Source of the DNA: Kitasatospora sp. SUK 42
GTDB lineage: Bacteria > Actinomycetota > Actinomycetes > Streptomycetales > Streptomycetaceae
DNA: 64,000 bases
Assembly (NCBI RefSeq): GCF_015776785.2
Contig: NZ_LFMD02000003.1
Location: 645,798 to 709,797 of the forward strand
Direction of reading: 5' to 3'
Numbering within the stretch: position 1 is the first letter of the stretch; each line of letters opens with the position of its first letter. The notes beneath the pieces are model-generated. The model ran no database searches, had not been told where the DNA came from, and was given only the letters and a program-made list of their open reading frames with translations. This document shows positions 8,932-16,173 of the stretch, piece after piece. The translations under genes were made by a program, and so were the position numbers.

Positions 8932-10663
8932 GATCGCCCTCCAGCCGGACCGGGCCGGACCACGGACCGAGGCGGCCCAGGAGCAGGTCCGCGGTCCGGG
9001 CCCGGCCGAGGAACCGCCCGCCCTGCTTGGCCGCGTGGTCGTGTACCTGCTGCTGCAGCAGGGCGAGTTCGGCCGCCTCGACGTCGTTGATCGCGGAGGT
9101 CTCGACCTGCGGCCCGACCAGGTCCGCCGCAGTGGCGCGACGCACCTGGACCCTGGCCAGCGCGGTGCCGAGCGCGGCCAGCGTCGCGTGCCCACCGTCC
9201 CGGCCCCAGCCCTCGGACAGCACCTGGCCGGTGCTCCGGTCGATCACTTCCGCGAGTCGCCAGTCGACGCCTTCCACCCTCCGCACGACGACTCGGGCCG
9301 GAACGCCTTCGAAGTCCTCCAGCGCACGCCACAGCCGACGGGCCTCGGCGCTCGACACACTCCCGTACGGCAGCTCGGCCTCTTCCCCGGCACACCGGGC
9401 CAGAACCCGCAGCGCACCGTCGAGGAGCCAGCGGTCCCTGGTGAGACCGGCCGCACCGACCGCACCGTCCGGGCCCGGAGCAGCAGCGGACCGGAGGCCC
9501 GCCAGTCCGGCCTCGACGGCCGCGGCGGCCTGATCACCGGCCCAGCGCACCACCATGGGGCTGCCGGGGACGGTGCTCTCGGCGGCGGCGAGGGCCAGGG
9601 GGAGCTGAGGAAGGTCATCGGGGGTGCTCAGCCGGACCAGACCCTGCCATGCGACGGCCACGGCCTGCACCGCGGAGAGCGACTCATCGACCGAGGGCGC
9701 GGAGTGCTCGCCGACCGGACCGAGCACCGGCTCCTCGGTGGCGTCGTCCGAGGACAGATCGACCGTCAGCGGCTCGGCCTCGATGGTCGGCCCGTACACC
9801 GCATAGGCGTTCTCCGGACGCTCGATGCCGCCGATCCGACGGAACAGCAGCTGGCCCGCGAGGGCCACCGCCAGCGCCTCACCGGTCGCCCGGGAGAGCG
9901 GCCCGCGGTCCTGCGCCCAGAACTCGGCCCGGGCGTGCAGTTCTGCCGCACGTGCCCACTCCTGTGCCCGTCCGCCGACCGGGCCGACAACCGCCGCCCG
10001 GTCGTCCACCAGCACCGGCACCACGGTGTCCGCTCGCACCGTGGACGTGGTTGCCGTGCCGTCGGCGTCCAGGGCCACGAGGACCACGGCAGCGTCCACG
10101 TGGAGGGCCGACGCCTCGGCACTGTCCGAGTCGAGCACGGTCACCGCGGGATGGAGCTCCGCCATCGCCCGGGCAGCGGCCAGATCCTCGGCGGACAGCA
10201 GCAGGACGACCTCGGCGAAGCCGCACCGCGCCAGTGTCCGCGCCGCGGGCAGCAGTGGGCGGACCGGACCGCGCAGAGCCACCCGGGCTGCGCGCAGGCG
10301 CGCGAAGGCGCCGTACGGATCGACGGACTCCGCCTCCAACTGGCACAGGGCGTCGGCGAACCGGGCCCGCTCGTCGGCCCCGGGCTCGGGCCCGCCGGAC
10401 TGCGCGGGTGTCAGGAGCAGCCCGTGCGAGCGGAACGCCGTCAGGACGTGACGCACGGCCGCTCGGCCGGGCTCGGAACCGCCGACCAGGGCCAGCAGGT
10501 CGTCCTCGGTGCAGCCGTCCTCCAGGCGCGGGACGCAGGCGTCGAGCAGCCGGATCAGGGCCGGCGGCCCGGTCAGCACGAACTTGGCGCTCGCCGCGCC
10601 GATGAAAACGCCCTTGTCCACCGGGGCGTAGTGCACGCCCGGCCGCAGTCTGATCCGCGTCAC
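8921..10663 (-). CDS. RRE/Ocin-ThiF-like partner protein of the cyclodehydratase
   Basis: A 580-residue protein of the kind found beside YcaO enzymes in thiopeptide clusters (TbtF/LazD role). The N-terminal about 90 residues look like the winged-helix RiPP recognition element that binds the leader: RLRPGVHYAPVDKGVF, VLTGPPALIRLLDACVPRLEDG, VLTAFRSHGLLL. A degenerate ThiF-like middle and a nitroreductase-like C-terminal region (SPMVVRW, VEGVDWRLAEVID) follow; no clear ATP or FMN site is visible. The start is GTG 10663, overlapping the LanB-N stop as GTGA. Its job is inferred to be presenting leader peptide residues 11-36 to the YcaO. Confidence in the family is good; domain limits are approximate. 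Confidence 0.82.
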   Translation of the reverse strand: MTRIRLRPGVHYAPVDKGVFIGAASAKFVLTGPPALIRLLDACVPRLEDGCTEDDLLALVGGSEPGRAAVRHVLTAFRSHGLLLTPAQSGGPEPGADERARFADALCQLEAESVDPYGAFARLRAARVALRGPVRPLLPAARTLARCGFAEVVLLLSAEDLAAARAMAELHPAVTVLDSDSAEASALHVDAAVVLVALDADGTATTSTVRADTVVPVLVDDRAAVVGPVGGRAQEWARAAELHARAEFWAQDRGPLSRATGEALAVALAGQLLFRRIGGIERPENAYAVYGPTIEAEPLTVDLSSDDATEEPVLGPVGEHSAPSVDESLSAVQAVAVAWQGLVRLSTPDDLPQLPLALAAAESTVPGSPMVVRWAGDQAAAAVEAGLAGLRSAAAPGPDGAVGAAGLTRDRWLLDGALRVLARCAGEEAELPYGSVSSAEARRLWRALEDFEGVPARVVVRRVEGVDWRLAEVIDRSTGQVLSEGWGRDGGHATLAALGTALARVQVRRATAADLVGPQVETSAINDVEAAELALLQQQVHDHAAKQGGRFLGRARTADLLLGRLGPWSGPVRLEGDHGC

Positions 10664-13239
10664 AGCCACTCCTCGTGTTCGAAGCGCCCGCCGTCCGGGC
10701 GGGCCAGCCCCAGCACCCACTCGGCGGCATGCGCCGACTCCTCCACCCCCGGGAGGGCCTCCTCGATCCAGCCGGCTCCGCGCCGGGCGAGCATCCGCGG
10801 CATGACCCTGCCGAACAGGACGCTGGCGCAGTCCACGTACTGCGGCTTGTCCCGCCAGCGGCCCGGCGCGAGCGGTTCACCGGTGTCGGCCGCCGGTGCC
10901 TGATAGCGGCCGAAGGGCAGCAGCTCGGACTTGAGCAGGACCTGGTCGGGGATGCCGTGCCGGCCGCGCCAGCGGGCGAGCCCGACGAGCTGGTCACCGG
11001 TGTCGGCGCCCGGCTCGAACAGTTCCCCCGCGTCGTCGCCCGGGTACCAGCGGCGGCGGCTGATCACCGTCGTGCCCGCGACGAGCCGGGGAGAGCTGGT
11101 GGTCGGTCCTCCGGCGACGGTGTGCCGCCGGTGCCACTCGGCTCCCACGTCCCGGATCAGCCGGCCGCCGGAGAGCAGCCAGTTGGCCAGGCGCAGGGGG
11201 TACGGGTAGCGCTCGGGCATTCCGGCGCCGAGGGTGATCACCTGCACGCGCTCCCCGTCAGCGGTGGCGAGGTGGAGGCTGTCCGTCTCCTCGTCGTGCA
11301 CCAGGCGCAACTGCGCCCAGTCCTCCGGCCCGAGGCGGTCGGGAAGGACCGGAAGGTGTCGGTTGACGTTCAGTCGGTGCAGACCACCGTCCTCCACCAC
11401 CCGCGCGCCGTTGCCGTACCAGGCCTGCAGCAGCGCGGCCAGTCGGCGGCCGGCGGCTCCGCCGAGCTGTTCGTCGGCCTCCAGGAAGCGTCCGTAGAGC
11501 ATGCCGTGGCCCGCATAGGCGTCGTTGAACACCAGCCGGTCACCGGCGCTCTGAACCAGGACACCGTACGAGAGCGTGCCCTGCCTGATCCGGGCCGGGG
11601 CCCCGGCGGCCAGCTCGGCCAGCCTTTCCGAGGGCCAGACCACCTCGGGCAGGTGGAGCGCCGCCTGGTCCCGGTGCGGACCGGTCCGCTGGTCGATGTC
11701 CGCACAGAGCTCGTCCAGGGCCTGGCGCCGAACGGTGTGCAGGGTCTTCAACGACCCGTCCGCCGGGCCGAGATCGGCCGCGTTCACCTCGTCCAGGACG
11801 CCTTCCCGGATGTACACCTTGGTGACCAGGTACTCCGCGCAGTCGAGCAGGCCGACGGTGCCGCCCCTGCCGTACCGCTCGACGAAGGCGGCGCTCAGCA
11901 GCGCCCTGACGTCGTGCATCCGGTCGAACATCGACAGGAACTCGACCGAGTTCGCCAGGTCGGACAGCTGCCGGGTGTGCCCGGCGAGCGAGACCCGCCG
12001 GGGCGGCAGCACGAAGTCCTCGTTGACCTGGAGCCTGGCAGGTCGGCCCACCCGTTGGGAGAGTGCCAGCCCCGCGGTCCGCAGCCGCTCCAGCGAAGCG
12101 GTGCGCTCCGCCGCGTCCGCCGACACCAGGGTGTCGGCCTCGCGCTTCACCACCGCGAGTTCGGCCCCGGCTCCGTCCGGCGCCTCGTCCAGCGCGCTGC
12201 CGAACAGCCGGCCACCGCATTCCCTGCCCGCAGGGGCCTGGCACAGCAGCCCGATGGACAGCGTGCCGGCGACCAGGCGCGCGGCCTCCGTTCGGCCGGT
12301 GCCCAGCTGCGCCTCGACCTCGGCCACCACCGTGCTGAACCGGCGGGGCCCCATCGTCGTCGCGCGGAGCACCGCGTGCACGGAGTCGGTGTGCGGCACG
12401 CTGAGCCGGCGGGTGGTCCGGTCCTTGGTGTGGACGAAGGTCACGCGGCCCGAGTCGGCCTCCTCGGACACCGTCGGAGACTGCTGGATCCACGGATCGG
12501 TCCGCTCACCCGCGACGCCCCCGAGCACGTAGTTGAGCAGCGGAAGGTCAAGCGAGATGAACGCGGTGGCGTCATCGGCGCCGACGACGCCGAGCCCGTC
12601 CCCCGCACGGTCCACCGCAGCCAGGCCGACCGCGGTGAAGCGGCTCAGCGGGCTCGTCCGCACCAGCGAACGCGCGACGAACTGCAGCAGACCGCGCTCG
12701 GACTTGCGGTCGCCCTTGGACAGGCTGCCCCGCTCCCACGCCTCGGCGTACCGCACGGCGGCCTGAAGCACCTCGGGGGCGCTCAGGGCGAGCGCACGCC
12801 GGAAGTCCTCGTCCTCGACGAGGCCGGCGAGTCGCGCACGCTCGGACTCCAGTGCGCCCGGCTGCGTCTCGGCCAGTGTCTGCTCCAGCTCCCGGGCACG
12901 GGTGGCCAGGAGCAGCCACTCCGCGGCCGCGGGCGGCAGGTCCAGGCCCGCGGCATCCGGAAGCCGCCCGTTGTGGATGTCCCGGCGGATCCGGAGCAGG
13001 TGCCGCCGCAGCTGCCCCTCGGTGGTGCCGACGGCGGAGTGCAGCTCGGCCGAGCAGAGCGGCTCCAGCCGTGCCAACTCGGCCTGTACCTCGCCGTACT
13101 CCGCCAGAAGCCCTGCGAAACCGGGGTCCGCGAGGCGTTCTCGCTTCAGCGGGTTGACCCGGAGCATCAAGGTGTCCGCGACCCGTGGGAACTGCCGCTC
13201 CTCGACCGTGGCTCGAACAGGCGCTGTCTCAACCGTCAC
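10660..13239 (-). CDS. LanB N-terminal-type dehydratase: tRNA-Glu dependent Ser/Thr glutamylation protein
   Basis: An 859-residue lantibiotic dehydratase N-terminal (glutamylation) protein of a split LanB. Hallmarks are LMLRVNPLKRE near the start, the conserved RTSPLSRFTAVG segment (about residue 202), EFLSMFDRMHDVRALLSAAF, and the C-terminal PRMLARRGAGWIEEALP region. It should transfer glutamate from Glu-tRNA to Ser side chains of the seven-Ser run, followed by elimination by the 4498-5439 protein. The best start is GTG 13239 (GGGAG five bases upstream); TTG 13251 and GTG 13245 are in frame just upstream. It is separated from the pyridine synthase by 123 bases and overlaps the RRE gene. It corresponds to LazB/TbtB in function. 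Confidence 0.9.
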   Translation of the reverse strand: MTVETAPVRATVEERQFPRVADTLMLRVNPLKRERLADPGFAGLLAEYGEVQAELARLEPLCSAELHSAVGTTEGQLRRHLLRIRRDIHNGRLPDAAGLDLPPAAAEWLLLATRARELEQTLAETQPGALESERARLAGLVEDEDFRRALALSAPEVLQAAVRYAEAWERGSLSKGDRKSERGLLQFVARSLVRTSPLSRFTAVGLAAVDRAGDGLGVVGADDATAFISLDLPLLNYVLGGVAGERTDPWIQQSPTVSEEADSGRVTFVHTKDRTTRRLSVPHTDSVHAVLRATTMGPRRFSTVVAEVEAQLGTGRTEAARLVAGTLSIGLLCQAPAGRECGGRLFGSALDEAPDGAGAELAVVKREADTLVSADAAERTASLERLRTAGLALSQRVGRPARLQVNEDFVLPPRRVSLAGHTRQLSDLANSVEFLSMFDRMHDVRALLSAAFVERYGRGGTVGLLDCAEYLVTKVYIREGVLDEVNAADLGPADGSLKTLHTVRRQALDELCADIDQRTGPHRDQAALHLPEVVWPSERLAELAAGAPARIRQGTLSYGVLVQSAGDRLVFNDAYAGHGMLYGRFLEADEQLGGAAGRRLAALLQAWYGNGARVVEDGGLHRLNVNRHLPVLPDRLGPEDWAQLRLVHDEETDSLHLATADGERVQVITLGAGMPERYPYPLRLANWLLSGGRLIRDVGAEWHRRHTVAGGPTTSSPRLVAGTTVISRRRWYPGDDAGELFEPGADTGDQLVGLARWRGRHGIPDQVLLKSELLPFGRYQAPAADTGEPLAPGRWRDKPQYVDCASVLFGRVMPRMLARRGAGWIEEALPGVEESAHAAEWVLGLARPDGGRFEHEEWL

Positions 13240-13345
13240 CGACACTCCCAAGACGAACGTTTGCGCTGCGGGGCGGACGCTGCGCTGTGTGATCCGGACG
13301 ACCGGACCGAAGTGGTCCTGTCGTCGATTTCTCTCCCTGGCCGCC

Positions 13346-13375
13346 GATCAGGGAGCCACCGATCAGGGAGCCGCC
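13346..13375 (-). repeat. Perfect-start 15-bp tandem duplication over the stop codon of the pyridine synthase gene
   Basis: The unit GATCAGGGAGCCACC (13346-13360) is repeated at 13361-13375 with one changed base. Because each copy contains TCA in the same frame, the pyridine synthase gene ends in two in-frame TGA codons 15 bases apart (13363-13365 and 13348-13350). Confidence 0.75.
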
Positions 13376-14550
13376 GACCGCGCCGGGCGTTGGTCGGCGT
13401 TGAGGTCGCGGGCCTGGTAGTCCGCCTTCAGCGGCTCCAAGCGGTCCCGCCAACTCCGACCGGTCAGCCTGTCCACCGACTCGCTGACCGCGAGGCAGAG
13501 GTAGAGACGCGTCAGCGGTGAGACGTCCAGCACCGGAAGCTGCTGGTAGAAGAGGTTCACCAGGACCCGGTAGGTGGTGAACCAGGCTCCGGGGTCGCTG
13601 GTCACCCCGGTCGCTTCCGCCTCCTGGTGGAATTCGCTCAGGGTCGACGGCCGACGGAAGGACTCGCTCTCGAAGACCGACTCGATGCGCGGCGCCGCCG
13701 GGTCCGTACCGGCCAGCCGCTGGACGCCGTGGTAGTCCAGGACACCGGTCGCGACGGCCGCGTCGAACAGCCCGGTCACGTAGTGGGCGGCAGCGGTCCA
13801 CCGGGTCGCCACCGCGTCGCTCTCACCGGACAGCGCGGCCGCCACGGCCGCGTCGATCGAGGTCCGCTCCGCCTCCAGCCGCTGCTCCAGGGCGGCGCGG
13901 ATCCGGCCGCCCTGGCCGTTCCAGTGCAGGAAGGACTCGACGTGGGAGCGGAAGGAGATGCACCCGTACTCGATCCCGGCCGGGTGAGTGCCCGCCACCG
14001 CGGCGAAGGCGCCGACCAGGTGGTGGAGCAAGGTGCTCTCGCTGTCGGCGCCGGCCGTGGCGAGGAGCGCGCCGGTCATGCGGGCGAGCGCACTGCTTCG
14101 CAGCCGCTCGGCCTCCTGGTCCCAGCCGCGGATCCGGTCGGCGGTCAAGGTCTCGATCGTGCCGTGCGGGTGGAGCGGGAGATAAGGGCCGGCCACGCCC
14201 TCAAGGGCGCCCAGGCGCTCGGCGTTGCGCAGGTACGACTCCTCGTCGACCGTGACCACGTCGACGTCTCGGCACCCGCCTCGCAGCCGCTCGACCACCG
14301 GCCCGATCGGGAGTTCGCGACCTTCGGCGTCGTGCACCAGCAGGTCCAGGTGCGACCCGTGCAGCCAGCCCCTGCGGAGCGACTGGAGAAAGAAGCCGTG
14401 TTCCTCCCGCAGCCAGGTCACCGCGGGGCCCAGGTGCCGGGACACCCACGGGCGCATGGCCCGCGTGTGCAGGTACGTCCGGAGGCCGATGGCGCCGGGG
14501 AAGCCCGCTTCGGCCCCGTTGTCCGGAACGCCTGATGTCAAGGACTCCAT
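13363..14550 (-). CDS. Probable thiopeptide pyridine synthase ([4+2] cycloaddition enzyme, TclM/TbtD/LazC-like)
   Basis: A 395-residue protein of the LanB-C-like fold used by thiopeptide pyridine synthases. Visible are an N-terminal RPWVSRHLGPAVTWLREE helix, the strand FFLQSLRRGWLHGSHLDLLV that corresponds to the RxxxxGPHLR signature of the family, and a C-terminal NLFYQQLPVLDVSPLTRLYLC segment matching the end of elimination and synthase proteins. It differs from the two clear elimination proteins (4498-5439 and 25895-26770), as expected for a synthase. It would join two dehydroalanines of the core to form the central pyridine and release the leader. The ATG at 14550 has GGAGAGAG behind it. 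It is the first gene after the precursors. Assignment is by similarity pattern and exclusion, so moderately certain. Confidence 0.72.
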   Translation of the reverse strand: MESLTSGVPDNGAEAGFPGAIGLRTYLHTRAMRPWVSRHLGPAVTWLREEHGFFLQSLRRGWLHGSHLDLLVHDAEGRELPIGPVVERLRGGCRDVDVVTVDEESYLRNAERLGALEGVAGPYLPLHPHGTIETLTADRIRGWDQEAERLRSSALARMTGALLATAGADSESTLLHHLVGAFAAVAGTHPAGIEYGCISFRSHVESFLHWNGQGGRIRAALEQRLEAERTSIDAAVAAALSGESDAVATRWTAAAHYVTGLFDAAVATGVLDYHGVQRLAGTDPAAPRIESVFESESFRRPSTLSEFHQEAEATGVTSDPGAWFTTYRVLVNLFYQQLPVLDVSPLTRLYLCLAVSESVDRLTGRSWRDRLEPLKADYQARDLNADQRPARSAAP

Positions 14551-14575
14551 CGTCTCTCTCCGTGGTCGGGGAAGC

Positions 14576-14614
14576 CCTGGCGGCGGTGACGGGCGGGTTG
14601 TCGCCGCCGCCAGG
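14576..14614 (-). terminator. Hairpin between precursor A and the biosynthetic genes (likely partial terminator)
   Basis: An 11-bp perfect stem (14576-14586 with 14604-14614, CCTGGCGGCGG / CCGCCGCCAGG) lies 20 bases past the stop of precursor A. There is no U-run. Such leaky hairpins commonly keep precursor mRNA in excess over enzyme mRNA in RiPP operons. Confidence 0.5.
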
Positions 14615-14634
14615 ATCAGTTCAGCCTCGCTGGA

Positions 14635-14799
14635 TCAGCAGCAGGAGGACGAGCTGGAGGACGAGCAGCACCACCAGTGCGGCGAGTCGGAGGCGCCGAG
14701 CTCCGGCAGGGCCACGGCGTCGTTGACGTCGAGGACGGACAGCTCCTCGACACCGAAGGCCGCGAGGTCTGCGTCGTTCAGCAGAGTCTGAAGCTCCAT
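14635..14799 (-). CDS. Thiopeptide-like precursor peptide A (54 aa, core ending WWCC-S7-CC)
   Basis: A 54-residue precursor. The acidic leader MELQTLLNDADLAAFGVEE continues to ALPELGAS (residues 30-37), then the core DSPHWWCC, seven Ser, CC (38-54). Residues 11-37 match precursor B except for Leu/Phe at 12. The leader end resembles the lactazole precursor (ALPENGAS as remembered), so the core may begin with Ser37. ATG 14799 is preceded by AAGGGAAG at six bases; TGA is at 14635-14637. The Cys pairs are expected to become bisthiazoles and the Ser run dehydroalanines or oxazoles. The gene lies directly upstream of the pyridine synthase. It is too short for routine gene callers but is strongly supported by its twin. 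Confidence 0.93.
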   Translation of the reverse strand: MELQTLLNDADLAAFGVEELSVLDVNDAVALPELGASDSPHWWCCSSSSSSSCC

Positions 14800-14917
14800 G
14801 AGTGACTTCCCTTCATCCGATGTTGATCAGTCCGCCGGCCGGGCGGCCGACGGGTGGTACGCCGCCACGGGCCCGGGGAGGCCCCGGACGACGTGGACGG
14901 AGCTGACTGACTGGACG

Positions 14918-15079
14918 TCAGCAGCAGGAGGACGAGCTCGACGAGGAGCAGCACAGCCAGTTGCTGTGGGACGCGCCGAGCTCCGGAAGGGCGACGGCGT
15001 CGTTGACGTCGAGGACAGAGAGCTCCTCGACGCCGAAAGCGGCAAAGTCGTCGCCGCTGATCACGATAGTGGCCTCCAT
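14918..15079 (-). CDS. Thiopeptide-like precursor peptide B (53 aa, core ending WLCC-S7-CC)
   Basis: A 53-residue sister of precursor A. The first ten residues differ (MEATIVISGD), residues 11-37 are almost identical (FGVEELSVLDVNDAVALPE in the middle), then the core HSNWLCC, seven Ser, CC. ATG 15079 has AAAGGGG six bases upstream. The Ser codons are TCC TCG TCG AGC TCG TCC TCC against TCG TCC TCC AGC TCG TCC TCC in A, so the run of seven is kept despite synonymous changes, a sign of selection on the peptide. It is the first gene of the precursor unit, after a 257-base AT-richer upstream region. In-frame upstream extension to 15190 lacks a credible start. Confidence 0.93.
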   Translation of the reverse strand: MEATIVISGDDFAAFGVEELSVLDVNDAVALPELGASHSNWLCCSSSSSSSCC

Positions 15080-15164
15080 GAGAGACCCCTTTCTTTCAGG
15101 GATTCGATTTCTCCGGCCCCTGAAGCCATGAAACTCCCGCCCTGCGAGAGGCCGGCTGGTGTGA

Positions 15165-15194
15165 AACGTAACACCGGAGCTGATCGCCAATCAA
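15165..15194 (-). promoter_or_regulatory. Candidate promoter for the precursor/biosynthesis operon of system 1
   Basis: On the minus strand TTGATT (15194-15189) and TACGTT (15170-15165) are separated by 18 bases, about 85 bases before the ATG of precursor B. The -35 is good, the -10 has three of six matches. The surrounding region is clearly less GC-rich than the genes. Confidence 0.35.
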
Positions 15195-15234
15195 CAAAAA
15201 TTTCCAGGCGCATTGCGAGGATTTTCCGCGGCCA

Positions 15235-15252
15235 CCGGAAAATGATTTCCGG
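15235..15252. promoter_or_regulatory. Perfect dyad CCGGAAA-N4-TTTCCGG upstream of the precursors
   Basis: A 7-bp perfect inverted repeat with a 4-base spacer, about 40 bases upstream of the candidate -35. A second, overlapping dyad TTTTCCG/CGGAAAA (15222-15228 with 15236-15242) shares one arm. This is a typical layout for a dimeric regulator site. Which protein binds is unknown; the regulator at 26819-27796 is the only one in the locus. Confidence 0.5.
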
Positions 15253-15336
15253 CAGCACTGACCGGCCGTCGACAGAGCGCCGTCGGCCTGCTGGAAACAT
15301 GTCAAACGAAATGTGTGCGGACGCCCTGCGCGATCC

Positions 15337-16173
15337 TCAGCGGTCTCGAAGCACCCGCCGACGGACACTCCAGACGCAAAGCGGCGCCAGAATGACGATC
15401 CAGGCGGAAAGAACGAGGGCGGTACGCCCGGACTCCCACGTTCCCGCCACCTCGGCAGTCGTATAGGAATTCGGCAGTAATGCCGACCTCATGCCCTGGG
15501 CCATCCACTTCAACGGAAACAGGGCAGCCACCTGTTGGAGGCCGGCCGGCAGGCCGCCGAACGCGTAGTACACGCCCGACACGAACTGCAGGAAGATGTA
15601 CGGGAGCTGAATGAGCCCGCCGGACTTCTTCGGGTCCGCGACGAGGGAGCCGACCAGGATGCCGAGCAGGCACGTCGCCCCCAGCCCCAGGGCGAACACC
15701 CACGCGAAGGTCGCCCAGCGCGCCGGATCGGTCGGCAGGCGGAACCCGAACCGCAGCACCGCGGCGGCCAGCACCGCGGAAACGCCCAACACGGCCAGGA
15801 CACCGGCCAGCAGGAGCTTGCCGAGGACGTACGAGGCGAGCGGGAACGGTGTGGACATCAACCGCCGGACGGTCCCGTCGCTCAGGTCCGAGGCGATCGC
15901 GACGCCGAGCGATCCGAAGGCCACCGACATGATGGCCGATGCGCACACGCCGGCCACGATGACATCGCGCACCTGGACGGACGTGCCGTCCACCTCGCCC
16001 TTGAACAGCGTGCCGAAGAGCAGCATCAGGCCCACCGGCAGGACCAGGCCGAACCCCACGGCCTGCAGGTCGCGCAGGTGGACGCGGATCTCACCGGCGC
16101 CCCGGACGAAGCCCAGGGCCAACGGGGACACGAGGGCGCGACGCCCGGACGGGACGGAGGTCGAAGCGCTCAC
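15337..16173 (-). CDS. ABC-2 type transporter permease
   Basis: A 278-residue permease with six predicted membrane segments: VGFGLVLPVGLMLLFG, VIVAGVCASAIMSVAFG, LGKLLLAGVLAVLGVSAVL, TFAWVFALGLGATCLLGILVG, QLPYIFLQFVSGVYYAFGG and LVLSAWIVILAPLCVWSV. It belongs to the ABC-2/DrrB-like family that exports antibiotics and peptides. The start is GTG 16173, overlapping the ATPase stop as GTGA. It ends 258 bases before precursor B. It is inferred to export, or give immunity to, one or both RiPPs of this locus; no other exporter is encoded between 1394 and 27796. Confidence 0.88.
   Translation of the reverse strand: MSASTSVPSGRRALVSPLALGFVRGAGEIRVHLRDLQAVGFGLVLPVGLMLLFGTLFKGEVDGTSVQVRDVIVAGVCASAIMSVAFGSLGVAIASDLSDGTVRRLMSTPFPLASYVLGKLLLAGVLAVLGVSAVLAAAVLRFGFRLPTDPARWATFAWVFALGLGATCLLGILVGSLVADPKKSGGLIQLPYIFLQFVSGVYYAFGGLPAGLQQVAALFPLKWMAQGMRSALLPNSYTTAEVAGTWESGRTALVLSAWIVILAPLCVWSVRRRVLRDR

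Noticed and set aside
8195..13521. Long plus-strand frames (about 900 codons each) opposite the LanB-N, RRE and YcaO genes
   Set aside because: Shadows of coupled minus-strand genes that show clear family motifs.
14635..15079. Simple-sequence (trinucleotide) repeat explanation for the poly-Ser cores
   Set aside because: Codons within the run are mixed (TCC, TCG, AGC) and differ between the two copies while the peptide is constant, so it is not a microsatellite.
15302..15946. A minus-strand 214-codon frame inside the permease gene
   Set aside because: Out of frame with the well-supported ABC-2 permease, Arg-rich, no domains.
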